Source: Diaporthe sp. PMI_573
Taxonomy: Eukaryota; Ascomycota; Sordariomycetes; Diaporthales; Diaporthaceae
Direction of reading: 5' to 3'
DNA: 64,000 nucleotides
Assembly (NCBI GenBank): GCA_021399435.1
Contig: JAJTUP010000050.1
Location: forward strand, 124,001-188,000
The position numbers and the translations under genes were made by a program. Under the pieces are notes generated by a model that had not been told where the DNA came from, did no database searches, and was given only the letters and a program-made list of their open reading frames with translations. Below are positions 22,798 through 35,600 of the stretch, piece by piece (within the stretch, counting starts at the first letter, position 1; every line of letters starts with the position of its first letter).

Positions 22798-25700
22798 TCA
22801 GTCTGCGTCGAGTCGCCCCGTGGCAATAGCGAACCGTATCGTTGCGCGGACGGCATCCATATTTGGAGTCCAATTTGTACCATCTGACGGTGCTTTCCCT
22901 CCCAAGAAGAAGGAGATATTACTTCTGTGGGTATCCGTACACTGGAGCATCTGCGTTCGGTGTATCGTCCAACGCCTGCACCGAAAAAGGAAATGTTCCA
23001 CGGTCTCTCTCGCTTGTCCGCATGCGCACTGGTCTGACGATGCTGCTTCGATATGGTACAGATATGCGTTCAATCTTGCCATACCCGTCCTGAGCTGCGC
23101 GAGTATACTAGCTTCTTTCCAGGAGAGCCTGTCATACAGACGTCGCGTGTGTTTGCCTGGTAACGCTGTGTCGACTTTCTTGGAATGCTTGCCAACCTTA
23201 TCTGGCAGACTTCTGGTGGTGCCTCGCTTGGCGCGTGCCACGTTGAGCGTCGTCGATCTTGCTCTGGGGAGTTGTGTCTGTGGCTCTGTGCCCTGTCGTG
23301 TGGCTTCCTTGGCTTTTTGTTTGGCGCGTATCCAGAGCTCGTCATCTTCACCCGACGGTAGCCATACTACCGTGATCACGTTGTTTTCTCTTCTGAGCTT
23401 TCTGATGGATTTGTAAATGCTGCAGACATGTTCCTGTCCAGACTGTTGTCGTGGGTTCCTGAGCGTGAGCACTGCTGCTTTGTTTCTCGTCAGAAGCGTG
23501 ATACTGCGGTATCTGCGCTGCGGTAGTCGTTCAAGGGCGTATGCCATTGCTGCTAGTTCGCCGACGTATGGGTTCTGTTCTGTCCTTGGGCCTAGAGTTG
23601 AGGAGAAACTCTCAACAGTGGGGACATCTCCGACGTGTTTGCGTGTCTCGATTGCTCCGCCCAATCCAACCACACCATTCCGTGCCGAACTGCTTACGGC
23701 GATATGTGCTGCCCGGCGTGGGTTTGGCGGCCTTGGTGCTGCCTTGTCGGTAACCGCTTGCAGCCTCTTCTCCCACGGCGGCAGAGTGAACGGATTGATA
23801 GTTTCCATCTCCTCCATCTCTATCTCTTTGAGTGCGTCTGCCACCTGATATAGTGGCGAGCGGTGTTGCTTTCTGAATTTTCTCATTCGAGACGTGTTCC
23901 TGCGAAGTGGATTGGTTTCGGGCAGGGTGTGGATGTCCGTCCACAGCTTGATTGCCCGTCTCCAGAAGCGGTCTTGTGCGGGGGCGATGTGAGCCTCCGC
24001 CTCGGCGACGCTCGTTGCCACCGAGAGAAACGTTCCCACGATTGCTTGCGCCCCTACTCTCTGGACCCTGTTGATGGGTCCCATGAGCCTATCCTTGAAA
24101 TTGTGCATCCAGACGTTGGAGGCGTAGTCTACCACCGGGGCAACTGTCGATGTGAACAGCTGTCGCGCCGTTGCTGGGGACAGTCCTCTGAGCCGCCTGA
24201 GCTCCATTGCTGCTTCCAGGCCCTTAGAGGCTGCCCTCGCGATGTGTTCCTTGTACTTGAGCTTGGTGTCCATGATCATGCCGAGGATCTTAACGTGCTC
24301 TTTAGGTTGTACAACTTGTCCCTTGATGGTAAATGGCTGAGAGTCCGTCTTGTACGACTTGCGGGTGAAGTGTATGATTGCTGTCTTCTCCGCCTCGAAC
24401 GTCGCACCACTTCTTCTCTCCCAGTCTAGGGCGTCTTCGATGATGGATTCGATGCCTTCCCGGTTGCTGTGTGCCGTGGCTCCTGCGACCCACGCCGTGA
24501 AGTCATCAATGAATGCTATCGCTCCCCTATTACTGTCGATTCGCCGCTGTACCAAGTCGGCATTGAAGAAGAGGAACAGAATCGGGGACAGGGGAGAGCC
24601 TTGAGGCAGACCAGCCTGTGATAAGCTTTGGACCTCGGAGGATTGTCCGTTGACTTGGATCGTTGCTGTACGCTCCGAGCAGAATGCCTCTATCCATCGG
24701 AGCAGTCCCTCTGGGATGCCTCGCGCCCTCATCCGCTGAAGAAGTCTTTCCTTGCAGACTCCGTTGTAGGCCCCTTTGACATCAAAACTGATCAGGCTGA
24801 CTATCTTTCGACCTCGCCAGGCAGTATAGATCTGTTCTTGGAGCAGCACGAGCGCTTGTTCCGCAGACCGCTGTTTACGGGCCCCGAAGTGGTTAGTCGG
24901 GAGGAGCCCATACGTCTCGACCGCGTGAGAGATCCTTTCCGCGACTACCGACTCTAGCACCTTGCCGAGCGTTGCCAGGAGTGAGATCGGTCTCCAGGCT
25001 TTTGCGACTGTGTATTCCTCTTTGCCAGGCTTTTTGAGCGGTATGATCTTTGCGTGTCTCCACTGGCTAGGCAGCATCCCCTCTTCTAAGGACGCTCGAA
25101 ATAGTGCCAGGACGTGGTGCCTGACCGATGGCCAGACCTCTTTCCAGACTATCCCGGGTAGGCCGTCGTTTCCTGGTGCCTTCCATGATTTTGCTGCAAA
25201 GAGCTGCCGTTCCACTTCTTCCATGGTAATGGCGGGCATCGCTACGGGAGCTCTTTGCGGCCTGGGTCCTTCGTCGTCGATCTTGCTCGGTAAGGGAGGG
25301 AAGAACGTAGCCAGCAACTCTTCTGCCTGCTCCCTGTGATCGGTCGTGGCTGTTCCGTCCGCTCTGACTAGTTGCGGCACCTTCCCGAACGCCGTGTCGT
25401 CACCAGACCTCAGGTACTTGGCGGCCTTCCAGATGTTGTCGTTGTCTGCAAGGAACTCGTTCCAGTGCTTCTTCTTCTGTTGCCGGATAGCGTCGTGGTA
25501 CTGTTTCGCAGCTGCTCTTGCCGTTTCTTCCAGGTCCGTTCTGGTCCGCCCCGCTCGGCGCTGGGCCCGGGCGCGGTTTCTCCAGAATGTGTATATTCGC
25601 CGCAGCTGTGTGAGGTCGGTCGTCCACCATCGCTTTGTGTACGGTGATGGTCTCGCCTTCGGTGTCAAGGCATGAACCGCTTCCAGCACCGCCGCCATCA

Positions 25701-26544
25701 ACTTGTCCGTTTTCTGCTGCACTGTGCCTTCCAGCGGGGCATCGCCTAGCGAGCTCGCTATTCTGGCGTTTATCTCCTTCCAGGGCGCGTTCTTGAGTAA
25801 GAGCCGCTCCTGCTGCTTCGGCACTGGGACCGAGATGTCAAAGACCGTCTCAATCGCCCGATGGTCGGACCCGTGTTCCGTCTCGTGTATCGCACATTTG
25901 ACCGTTGATGCCGTCAGCTCCTCGGAAGCTAGGACCAGGTCGATGGTCGTGTCGTAGTCTCCGTCATGCCATGTTTTCGTGCCTCGTCGAAGCAGACTGC
26001 TGAGAGCAAACTCGTTCATCAGGTCGATGATCAGATCCGCTTCGCCTTGTCTCACTAGAGATACATCGTCTCCACCCCATAGTTGATCGTGACGGTTGAA
26101 GTCTCCGGCGATCACTACCTCCACCACCGTGCCTGCCGCTTGCCTTGCGTCCGCGATGGCCTTTCGCAAAAGGTCGCAGGTGTCTCGCAGGGCCTGCGAA
26201 TCTGCTCCTGGTACGTAGACTGAAGCCACCAAGACCCACCGATCGGGGAGCCTTATCACCGCTGCCGTTATATCCGGGGACTCTATCCGCACCTGCTCTG
26301 CCTCCACGTCCTTATTCACCCAGAGCATGCTCCGAACCGCCCATCTGCCTTCCCTCCATGTCGTAGGGACCATCTTGGTCCATTTGTGGTGTCCCATAGG
26401 GGTCGTCAAAAGCCGGCCCTGGATTCTCCGTGCCCGGGGCTCCTGGATAGCTAATACCGTTGCATTCTGGATTTCCGCATCATTCATCAAGCTGTCGTGT
26501 ACTGTGCCCTGTTTCCTCACATTAAGTTGGACCACCTGGAACAT
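22798..26544 (-). CDS. LINE ORF2: endonuclease-RT-RNase H (copy 1)
   Basis: The likely start is ATG 26544, which follows the ORF1 stop by one base (TAAGATG in sense), giving about 1248 aa; the frame is open upstream to 26829. Order: an APE-type endonuclease ([25 protein letters not shown]), reverse transcriptase ([32 protein letters not shown]), RNase H-like domain ([22 protein letters not shown]), and a C-terminal CxC...HxxxxC knuckle ([17 protein letters not shown]). The RT active site is FIDD rather than FADD/YVDD. The RNase H position usually TDSQA reads TRNKA, so a catalytic Asp appears missing. Target-primed reverse transcription is the expected activity. The frame is intact. Confidence 0.95.
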   Translation of the reverse strand: MFQVVQLNVRKQGTVHDSLMNDAEIQNATVLAIQEPRARRIQGRLLTTPMGHHKWTKMVPTTWREGRWAVRSMLWVNKDVEAEQVRIESPDITAAVIRLPDRWVLVASVYVPGADSQALRDTCDLLRKAIADARQAAGTVVEVVIAGDFNRHDQLWGGDDVSLVRQGEADLIIDLMNEFALSSLLRRGTKTWHDGDYDTTIDLVLASEELTASTVKCAIHETEHGSDHRAIETVFDISVPVPKQQERLLLKNAPWKEINARIASSLGDAPLEGTVQQKTDKLMAAVLEAVHALTPKARPSPYTKRWWTTDLTQLRRIYTFWRNRARAQRRAGRTRTDLEETARAAAKQYHDAIRQQKKKHWNEFLADNDNIWKAAKYLRSGDDTAFGKVPQLVRADGTATTDHREQAEELLATFFPPLPSKIDDEGPRPQRAPVAMPAITMEEVERQLFAAKSWKAPGNDGLPGIVWKEVWPSVRHHVLALFRASLEEGMLPSQWRHAKIIPLKKPGKEEYTVAKAWRPISLLATLGKVLESVVAERISHAVETYGLLPTNHFGARKQRSAEQALVLLQEQIYTAWRGRKIVSLISFDVKGAYNGVCKERLLQRMRARGIPEGLLRWIEAFCSERTATIQVNGQSSEVQSLSQAGLPQGSPLSPILFLFFNADLVQRRIDSNRGAIAFIDDFTAWVAGATAHSNREGIESIIEDALDWERRSGATFEAEKTAIIHFTRKSYKTDSQPFTIKGQVVQPKEHVKILGMIMDTKLKYKEHIARAASKGLEAAMELRRLRGLSPATARQLFTSTVAPVVDYASNVWMHNFKDRLMGPINRVQRVGAQAIVGTFLSVATSVAEAEAHIAPAQDRFWRRAIKLWTDIHTLPETNPLRRNTSRMRKFRKQHRSPLYQVADALKEIEMEEMETINPFTLPPWEKRLQAVTDKAAPRPPNPRRAAHIAVSSSARNGVVGLGGAIETRKHVGDVPTVESFSSTLGPRTEQNPYVGELAAMAYALERLPQRRYRSITLLTRNKAAVLTLRNPRQQSGQEHVCSIYKSIRKLRRENNVITVVWLPSGEDDELWIRAKQKAKEATRQGTEPQTQLPRARSTTLNVARAKRGTTRSLPDKVGKHSKKVDTALPGKHTRRLYDRLSWKEASILAQLRTGMARLNAYLYHIEAASSDQCACGQARETVEHFLFRCRRWTIHRTQMLQCTDTHRSNISFFLGGKAPSDGTNWTPNMDAVRATIRFAIATGRLDAD

Positions 26545-26545
26545 C

Positions 26546-27847
26546 TTACTCACGCCGGGGAGGGTAGAGTTTCGGGCAGTTTCTGCTAAAGGACTCGTGT
26601 GGTCCTCCACATGGTACGCACTTGGGTACCTGCGTCTGGCACTCCCTATGATGGTGGCCTTCGGCAGCGCACCTTGCACATACCCTGTTCTTGCTGCATG
26701 AGAATGCTTTATGGCCGAGCTCTTGGCAGTTGTAGCATTGCATCGGTCCGATTCGCCTTTCGAAGAAGCTGGTGGAACCCGACTCGCCCGCTGCGTGGAA
26801 GTAGCGTTCCTGTAGTAGTCTCCTAGCATCGCTGATTTTAGTGAGGTATACCACCATGGATCCGTATAGCTTTGGAATATCTTTACGACTTAACCATGCA
26901 ATTTTAGCAATCTGAACTTCGTTCTCCTGACCCAGGGCTTCCAGTGCTCCAGGAAGGATCGTGCCTTCCTGGTCGAGCACGGCGGTACGGTTAATGCTGT
27001 CGACCTTGACTGGGTACAATTGGTCACGAAGGACCCTCGTGCCCGGCACCTTCCTGGCCTCGACAATATCCTTAATCCGCTTAAGTTCTTCCTCGTTCCT
27101 AGCTCTAACCCTCATGCGGTTGGTATTTCTTGCGTCCCGGGTCACCGCAACACACCGCCAACTGGGTTGGGTACCGGACGCTCTCATTTCTTGTTCGATG
27201 GCCTTACGTAGCGCTGTTGGTGTGGCTCCTGCGGCATGATCCTCAGGCACCCTGGATATGTCGATCGTGCAAAAGATTGGGTCCGGGCTGGCCTCCTGAA
27301 CTGGAGAGGAAGTCGGAGAGGTCGGGCTAACCGTTGTCATACTGGCGGCTTCGGCGTATGACCGGGTGGCCGGCGAAGCTCCTAGAGCGCCCACCGCGGT
27401 GTCCAGCTGGAGCCGGGTGCACTCTAACTCGTTGCGGACTTGGGAAAGCTCCTCTCGCGCTTGCGAGAGTTCTTGTGCCACCTGGGCTGTCGTTTTAGCG
27501 ACCTCCTCAGCCATTCGGTCTCGAAGCTTTGCGAATTCAAATTGGAACTCTGCCTTCATAGTTTCCATTTTCCTGCTGAAGTCCTGCTCCAGGAGTTGCT
27601 TTAGGTCTTGGATCGCCTCGAGCATTTTGTCGGCCGCCTTAGGCGTAGCCCGCTTCTTGCTTCTGGTGTTATACGACACCGCCTCACTGCTCCCCTCCTC
27701 TTCCCAGTCCATATCACACTCTTGTTGCTCCGATTCCGTCGCTCTCATCGTTCTAGCTCTCTTGCGCTGGGGACGGTGATGTCCCCCTCCCGAAACGTCA
27801 GACTCGCGGCCCATGACGTATGAAGCGGGGTTCACCACGCCAGACAT
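26546..27847 (-). CDS. LINE ORF1: gag-like nucleic-acid chaperone (copy 1)
   Basis: About 433 aa from [10 protein letters not shown]. An upstream open frame to 28054 runs into flanking mariner DNA and is not used. The N-terminus is acidic and basic in turn (nuclear-type). A long coiled coil follows (about residues 80-150, [20 protein letters not shown]). A central RNA-binding region comes next, then three C-terminal zinc knuckles: [28 protein letters not shown] and [15 protein letters not shown]. It binds element RNA in the retrotransposition particle. It is followed after one base by ORF2, suggesting termination-reinitiation. Confidence 0.93.
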   Translation of the reverse strand: MSGVVNPASYVMGRESDVSGGGHHRPQRKRARTMRATESEQQECDMDWEEEGSSEAVSYNTRSKKRATPKAADKMLEAIQDLKQLLEQDFSRKMETMKAEFQFEFAKLRDRMAEEVAKTTAQVAQELSQAREELSQVRNELECTRLQLDTAVGALGASPATRSYAEAASMTTVSPTSPTSSPVQEASPDPIFCTIDISRVPEDHAAGATPTALRKAIEQEMRASGTQPSWRCVAVTRDARNTNRMRVRARNEEELKRIKDIVEARKVPGTRVLRDQLYPVKVDSINRTAVLDQEGTILPGALEALGQENEVQIAKIAWLSRKDIPKLYGSMVVYLTKISDARRLLQERYFHAAGESGSTSFFERRIGPMQCYNCQELGHKAFSCSKNRVCARCAAEGHHHRECQTQVPKCVPCGGPHESFSRNCPKLYPPRRE

Positions 27848-27984
27848 CCGCCACCAAACCAAAATTTCCAAGCGGTTAGCAGGTACTGTATCCCAAAAGA
27901 TGAAAAGGAAAATCAATAACGAGAAGGTTGAATATTCAAGAGTTTTTAGACAGTCTTCGCAGCAATGCGCATCCTCACAATGTA

Positions 27985-29222
27985 CAGGGCAGACCGAAAC
28001 GAGTGTCCGCCTCTGTTTGTTTATGGAAAAAAAAAAGGTAAGCACTAATCGCATGCGCCATATGTGGCTTGTACAGTGTGTCTACTGTGAGCCAGATGTA
28101 GACTAACCACAATTGGGCCAATTTCTAGTGCAGGAATAAATGGCTGCTTTCAGGTACCCTGGCACTCCCCACATCTAGCGTTCCTAGGCTTTCTCCTTTC
28201 TCTCGGTCCCTAGTGATTTTGTTTCACACTCACAGCCGAGTATATGGCCGCGCGAAACACTGATGGCACCCCAACTACCGAACTATAAGCACAAGAAGAT
28301 CCTAGCTTTACTTTTTAGTGAAATGTCAACCCGTAAAATAGCTGGAAAAGTTGAGTGTAGTGAACGCGCAGTTCGACAAATCTGCGCCAATGTTCATCGA
28401 TTTGGAACCACGCGACCGCCGCTGAATAGAATTGGTCGACCATCGAGTATTACATCATTCATGCTTGATGCGATATGCCGCAAGCTGAGGAACGAACCAT
28501 GGCTGCACCGTGACGAGATGGTCTCGTTTCTCCGGGATGAGTATGAAGTGGAAGCATCAATCAGTAGCATCACTCGGGCCATGCAGTCTAGGAGATGGTC
28601 CAAGAAGGTGATCTGTTGCGTTGCGAGGTAAAGGAACTCGGCCCTACGACATCTATATCATTAGAAACTATCAAAGTATAGATCATATCACTTGATCTTT
28701 ATTGATGAGTCTGGGTCTGACCCCTCAACAGCACAGCGGCGGACGGGATGGGCTCCGATAGGTATTACACCGGTCCATGTTGCCGATTTCAGACGCGAGG
28801 TCAGGCACCGGTTTATTTCGGCATATGCACAAGATGGGATTATGTTGTCGCGCGTCTTCAAGGGTTCAACTGATCATGCCATATTTGAGGATTTTATTGA
28901 GCAGCTTGCTTCGTCATTGCGACAAGTTTCCGCAACCAAAGTCCGTCCTGGTGAGGGATAATGCAAGCTTCCACAGAGAATGGAAAATAAGGGAACTGTG
29001 CTCTGCTGCGGGCACGCAGGTCCTCTTCTCCCGCCGTACTCACCAGACCTCAACCCGATAGAGGAGCATTTCGGGGAAGTAAAGGGGTTCATGAGGAAAG
29101 AGTGGTACGCCCAAGACAACACTGGAATGCCATTCGGGCGTTTCCTCAAATGGTGCATAGGTCAAGTAGGAGGGAAGCGTGAGAGTGTGGAGGATCACTT
29201 TCGTCATTCTGGGATCACGTAG
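27985..29222 (+). mobile_element. Decayed Tc1/mariner element
   Basis: The left terminal repeat starts CAGGGCAGACCGAAACGAGT at 27985, preceded by TA (27983-27984). A related 26-bp sequence, inverted, stands alone at 44949-44974. The interior holds a broken Tc1/mariner transposase. No matching right end was found after 29222, so the element is truncated or its end has diverged. LINE copy 1 is inserted exactly against the left end. Confidence 0.75.
28263..29222 (+). pseudogene. Tc1/mariner transposase, broken
   Basis: The N-terminal helix-turn-helix is readable (RKIAGKVECSERAVRQICAN, about 28328-28387). Then two in-frame stops occur (TAA 28629, TAG near 28662), the second domain (LIFIDESGSDP, about 28690) with the first catalytic Asp, a shift to the +1 frame for LVRDNASFH (second Asp, about 28950), and a shift back for LLPPYSPDLNPIEEHFGEVK (third acidic residue, about 29030). 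The DDE/D triad is thus recognisable, but two stops and two frameshifts make it inactive. Confidence 0.88.
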
Positions 29223-29667
29223 AATATTCCGATGAGCGTACCTAAAGTTGCGACTGAAATCATTTCACAGTCGGCTTGACTTTGACCAATCGGCATCGGA
29301 TGCGGCGCCTGCTATAAGTCTCCGAAGTGCTAGTGTCACGAATTACTCTCGCGCATGAAAGACGACATCAGTTGTCTGGCAGGAGTCCTAGGTAAGCACG
29401 GACGAGCACAAGCAAGACTACCGAATCGTAACTCAGGAGTTTTCGATTTGTCCAATATCACATCATGCTCGAATAGCGGGGTGAAAAACGAAAGAAAGAA
29501 AGGCAAAGAAAAGAAAAGAAAAATGAAGAAAACTCCCGCCAGCACATGCCGCTATTGGATGCTCTGCCATACTATTTGCTTTCGAAATTCACCAGCCACC
29601 GAATGGCCGGTGTGATAGTACAGTAACTTCCTGACAATGTATTCATATACTATATCATAAAAAAGAG
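29223..29667. other. Intergenic; polypurine tract
   Basis: Downstream of the giant receptor gene. A purine-rich stretch lies at 29482-29532 and no gene is seen. A + frame at 29355-29615 has no signature. Confidence 0.5.
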
Positions 29668-32600
29668 TTATGAACACTGGGACCCCTGTCCACAAATCTG
29701 TAATATATGTAGCTTAACAAAGCAGTGAGCTCCGATTTTCTGACAATCTAAACAAATAGCAAAATCACCGTTTAAACAAACTGGACAGTGGTAGTAAATT
29801 TCCCCAATATCGGCCAAACACACATCACAGTATGAGTCCGTTGTATCAAAAGCGACAGGTTTTCCAGTCGAGAAACTAGTTGCAGCCATGCTTAGATCTT
29901 TTGCCGAATGCAGTAGGCGCTTTGCAATAGAGGCAAATCCCTGCTTTTGAGCCCACCAAAGTGGTGAGCGACCAAAGTGATCGTTCAAAGAGGGATCAAT
30001 GTTCGGCAGTGACATAAGTTGCGTCATCATGGTCTCTCGACCACAGCGGACAATTAGCGACAAGGCGGTAGATCCGTACAAATCCTGGCCATTGATGTCC
30101 ATGTCGGTGGTCGCAAGGAGGGCATCGACTGCGAAAGTGCAACCGGACCGTATCGCATAGAAAATTGGGGTTCGTCCAAGCACATCACGCGCATGTGCTG
30201 GAGCACCCCTCTGAAGAAGCAAGTTGACAGTTTTGGCAGCGTTGCCAAAGGCCGCACCATGGAGTGGGGTCTGATGATATCCGTTTACAACCTCAAAATC
30301 AGCTCCCTTATCAAGAAGAAGCTCGACGATGGAGACATGGCCTTTCGATGATGCTGAATATAGTGGTGTCGTGCCATATTTGCTTGGGACAGCAAGGTTG
30401 GCTCCTTTCTCGAGCAGCAGCTTGACCACCTCGATGTGGCCATTGCTTGAGGCAGCATTCAATGGTGTTATGCCATATTTGCTTGGGACAGCAAGGTCGG
30501 CGCCTTCCTCGAGCAGCAGCTTGACCACCTCAGTGTGCCCGTTTCTTGACGCAGAATACAGTGGTGTCCATCCATCACTGTCTGGGACAGCAAGGTCGGC
30601 CCCTTTCTCAAGTAGCAGCCTGACCACCTCAATGTGGCCACTAGCTGAGGCAGTATTCAGCGGTGTCCATCCATCACTGTCTGGGACGGCAAGGTCAGCC
30701 CGTTTCTCAAGCAGCAGCCTAACCACCTCGATGTGGCCACTAGCTGAGGCAGCATTCAGCAGTGTCGTGCCATATTTGCTTGGGACAGCAAGGTCGGCTC
30801 CTTTCTCAAGTAGCAGCCTGACCACCTCAATGTGGCCTCTGCCTGAGGCAGTATTCAGCGGTGTCCATCCATCACTGTCTGGGACAGCAAGGTCGGCCCC
30901 TTTCTCGAGCAGCAGCCTGACCACCTCAATGTGGCCACTATCCGAGGCAGCATTCAGTGGTGTTATGCCATCATTGTCTGGGACAGCAAGGTTGGCTCCT
31001 TTCTCAAGCAGCAGCTTGACCACCTCGATGTGGCCATTGCTTGAGGCAGCATTCAATGGTGTCCATCCATCACTGTCTGGGACGGCAAGGTCAGCCCGTT
31101 TCTCAAGCAGCAGCCTAACCACCTCGATGTGGCCACTAGCTGAGGCAGCATTCAGCAGTGTCGTGCCATATTTGCTTGGGACAGCAAGGTCGGCTCCTTT
31201 CTCAAGTAGCAGCCTGACCACCTCAATGTGGCCTCTGCCTGAGGCAGTATTCAGCGGTGTCCATCCATCACTGTCTGGGACAGCAAGGTCGGCCCCTTTC
31301 TCGAGCAGCAGCCTGACCACCTCAATGTGGCCACTATCCGAGGCAGCATTCAGTGGTGTTATGCCATCATTGTCTGGGACAGCAAGGTTGGCTCCTTTCT
31401 CAAGCAGCAGCTTGACCACCTCGATGTGGCCATTGCTTGAGGCAGCATTCAATGGTGTCCATCCGTCATTGTTTGGGACGGCAAGGTCAGCCCGTTTCTC
31501 GAGCAGCAGCCTAACCACCTCGATGTGGCCACTAGCTGAGGCAGCATTCAGCGGTGTCGTGCCATATTTGCTTGGGACAGCAAGGTCGGCTCCTTTCTCA
31601 AGTAGCAGCCTGACCACCTCAATGTGGCCACTAGCTGAGGCAGTATTCAGCGGTGTCCATCCATCACTGTCTGGGACAGCAAGGTCAGCCCGTTTCTCAA
31701 GCAGCAGCCTGACCACCTCAATGTGGCCACTACCTGAGGCAGCATTCAGCGGTGTCCATCCATCATTGTCTGGGACAGCAAGGTCGGCACCTTCCTCGAG
31801 CAGCAGCCTAACCACCTTGATGTGGCCATTAGCTGAGGCAGTATTCAGCGGTGTCCATCCGTCATTGTTTGGGACGGCAAGGTCAGCCCGTTTCTCAAGC
31901 AGCAGCTTAACCACCTCGATGTGGCCACTAGCTGAGGCAGCATTCAGCGGTGTCCATCCGTCATTCTTTGGGATGGTGAGGTCGGCACCCTTCTCGAGCA
32001 GCAGCTTGACCACCTCGATGTGGCCATTCAATGATGCTGAATTCAGTGCTGTCCATCCGTTCTTGTTCGGGACAGCAAGGTCAGCCCCTCTCTCAAGCAG
32101 CAGCCTGACCACCTCAATGTGGCCACTATCTGAGGCACAATTGAGTGGTGTCATTCCACTCTTGTTCGGGACAGCGAGGTCAGCCCCTCTCTCAAGCAGC
32201 AGCTTGACCACCTCAATGTGGCCCTTATTTGAGGCACAATTGAGTGGTGTCCATCCATAATTGTTCGGGACAGTGAGGTCAGCCCCTCTCTCAAGCAGGA
32301 GCCTGACCACCTCGATGTGGCCACTATCTGAGGCAGCATTCAATGGTGTCCATCCGTCACTGGTCGGGACAGTGAGGTCAGCCCCTCTCTCAAGCAGCAG
32401 CCTGACCACCTCGATGTGGCCATTAAATGATGCTAAACCCAGTGGTGTGGCTCTGTTGTTGTCCGGGACAGCGAGGTCAGCTCCTCTGTCAAGCAGCAGC
32501 CTGACCACCTCGATGTGGCCATTAAATGATGCTAAACCCAGTGGTGTGGCTCTGTTGTTGTCCGGGACAGCGAGGTCAGCTCCTCTGTCAAGCAGCAGCC

Positions 32601-35600
32601 TGACCACCTCGATGTGGCCACTAGCTGAGGCAGCATTCAGCGGTGTCCATCCGTCATTCTTTGGGATGGTGAGGTCGGCACCCTTCTCGAGCAGCAGCTT
32701 GACCACCTCGGTGTGGCCATTGCTTGAGGCAGCATTCAGCGGTGTCCATCCGTTGTTATCCGGAATAGTGAGGTCGGCCCCTTTCTCAAGCAGCAGCTTG
32801 ACCACCTCAATGTAGCCATTGCCTGAGGCAGGATGCAATGGCGTCGCTCCACTACTACTTGAGACGGTAGGGTTGGCACCCTTCTCGAGCAGCAGCTTGA
32901 CTACCTCGATGTTGCCATTGCTTGAGGCAGCATTCAGCGGTGTCCATCCGTTGTTGTCCAGAATGGTGAGGTCGGCCCCTTTCTCAAGCAGCAGCTTAAC
33001 CACCTCGATGTGGCCTCTGCTTGAGGCAACAATCAGCGGTGTCCATCCGTCATTGTCTGGAATAGTGAGGTCGGCCCCTCTCTCGAGCAGTAGCTGGACA
33101 ACCTCGATGTGGCCGTTAAATGATGCTAAACCCAGTGGTGTGGCTCTGTTGTTGTCCGGGACAGCGAGGTCAGCTCCTCTGTCAAGCAGCAGCCTGACCA
33201 CCTCAATGTGGCCACTATTTGATGCAGAATAGAGTGGTGTCCATCCATTGTTGTTTGGGACAGTGAGGTCAGCCCCTCTCTCAAGCAGCAGCCTGACCAC
33301 CTCAATGTGGCCACTATTTGATGCAGAATAGAGTGGTGTCCATCCATTGTTGTTTGGGACAGTGAGGTCAGCCCCTCTCTCAAGCAGCAGCCTGACCACC
33401 TCGATGTGGCCACTAGCTGAGGCAGCATTCAGCGGTGTCCATCCGTCATTCTTTGGGATGGTGAGGTCGGCCCCTTTCTCAAGCAGCAGCCTGACCACCT
33501 CGATGTGGCCATTCAATGATGCTGAATTCAGTGCTGTCCATCCGTTCTTGTTCGGGACAGCAAGGTCAGCCCCTCTCTCAAGCAGCAGCCTGACCACCTC
33601 AATGTGGCCACTATCTGAGGCACAATTGAGTGGTGTCATTCCACTCTTGTTCGGGACAGCGAGGTCAGCCCCTCTCTCAAGCAGCAGCTTGACCACCTCA
33701 ATGTGGCCCTTATTTGAGGCACAATTGAGTGGTGTCCATCCATAATTGTTCGGGACAGTGAGGTCAGCCCCTCTCTCAAGCAGGAGCCTGACCACCTCGA
33801 TGTGGCCATTAAATGATGCTAAACCCAGTGGTGTGGCTCTGTTGTTGTCCGGGACAGCGAGGTCAGCTCCTCTGTCAAGCAGCAGCCTGACCACCTCGAT
33901 GTGGCCATTAAATGATGCTAAACCCAGTGGTGTGGCTCTGTTGTTGTCCGGGACAGCGAGGTCAGCTCCTCTGTCAAGCAGCAGCCTGACCACCTCGATG
34001 TGGCCATTCAATGATGCTGAATTCAGTGCTGTCCATCCGTTCTTGTTCGGGACAGCAAGGTTGGCCCCTCTCTCAAGCAGCAGCCTGACCACCTCAATGT
34101 GGCCACTATTTGATGCAGAATAGAGTGGTGTCCATCCATTGTTGTTTGGGACAGTGAGGTCAGCCCCTTTTTCAAGCAGCAGCCTAACCACCTCAATGTG
34201 GCCACTAAATGAGGCAGCGTTGAGTGGTGTCCATCCATCGTTGTTTGGAATAGTGAGGTCAGCCCCTTTCTCAAGCAGCAGTCTGACCACCTCGATGTGG
34301 CCATTAAATGATGCTAAACCCAGTGGTGTGGCTCTGTTGTTGTCCGGGACAGCGAGGTCAGCTCCTCTGTCAAGCAGCAGCCTGACCACCTCAATGTGGC
34401 CACTATTTGATGCAGAATAGAGTGGTGTCCATCCATTGTTGTTTGGGACAGTGAGGTCAGCCCCTCTCTCAAGCAGCAGCCTGACCACCTCTATGTGGCC
34501 ATTAAATGATGCTAAACCCAGTGGTGTGGCTCTGTTGTTGTCCGGGACAGCGAGGTCAGCTCCTCTGTCAAGCAGCAGCCTGACCACCTCGATGTGGCCA
34601 TTAAATGATGCTAAACCCAGTGGTGTGGCTCTGTTGTTGTCCGGGACAGCGAGGTCAGCTCCTCTGTCAAGCAGCAGCCTGACCACCTCAATGTGGCCAC
34701 TATTTGATGCAGAATAGAGTGGTGTCCATCCATTGTTGTTTGGGACAGTGAGGTCAGCCCCTCTCTCAAGCAGCAGCCTGACCACCTCTATGTGGCCATT
34801 AAATGATGCTAAACCCAGTGGTGTGGCTCTGTTGTTGTCCGGGACAGCGAGGTCAGCTCCTCTGTCAAGCAGCAGCCTGACCACCTCGATGTGGCCATTC
34901 AATGATGCTGAATTCAGTGCTGTCCATCCGTTCTTGTTCGGGACAGCAAGGTTGGCCCCTCTCTCAAGCAGCAGCCTGACCACCTCAATGTGGCCACTAT
35001 TTGATGCAGAATAGAGTGGTGTCCATCCATTGTTGTTTGGGACAGTGAGGTCAGCCCCTTTTTCAAGCAGCAGCCTAACCACCTCAATGTGGCCACTAAA
35101 TGAGGCAGCGTTGAGTGGTGTCCATCCATCGTTGTTTGGGACAGCAAGGTTAGCCCCTCTCTCAAGCAGCAGCTTGACCACCTCGATGTGGCCATTGCTT
35201 GAGGCAGCATTCAGCGGTGTCCATCCGTTGTTATCCGGAATAGTGAGGTCGGCCCCTTTCTCAAGCAGCAGCTTGACCACCTCAATGTGGCCATTGCCTG
35301 AGGCAGGATGCAATGGCGTCACTCCACTACTACTTGAGACGGTAGGGTTGGCACCCTTCTCGAGCAGCAGCTTGACTACCTCGATGTGGCCATTGCTTGA
35401 GGCAGCATTCAGCGGTGTCCATCCGTTGTTGTTTGGGATGGCGAGGTCGGCACCCTTCTCGAGCAGCAGCTTGACCACCTCGGTGTGGCCATTGCTTGAG
35501 GCAGCATTCAGCGGTGTCCATCCGTTGTTATCCGGAATAGTGAGGTCGGCCCCTTTCTCAAGCAGCAGCTTGACCACCTCAATGTAGCCATTGCCTGAGG

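Larger units (their letters stand above)
22472..27973 (-). mobile_element. Full-length Tad-like LINE, copy 1
   Basis: A non-LTR retrotransposon of 5.5 kb on the minus strand with two ORFs. Its 3' tail ends AATAAATT followed by (GT)n rather than poly(A). Target duplication CTCACAATGTAC lies at 22460-22471 and 27974-27985. The 5' flank is the end of a mariner terminal repeat. ORFs are intact and nearly identical to copy 2, indicating recent activity. The very 5' end differs from copy 2 over a few tens of bases, so one or both may be slightly truncated. Confidence 0.95.

Noticed and set aside
22820..26826. Numerous + strand frames of 60-200 codons opposite the LINE, mirrored at 46-50 kb
   Set aside because: Shadows of ORF1/ORF2; the same frames recur opposite both copies and have no domains.
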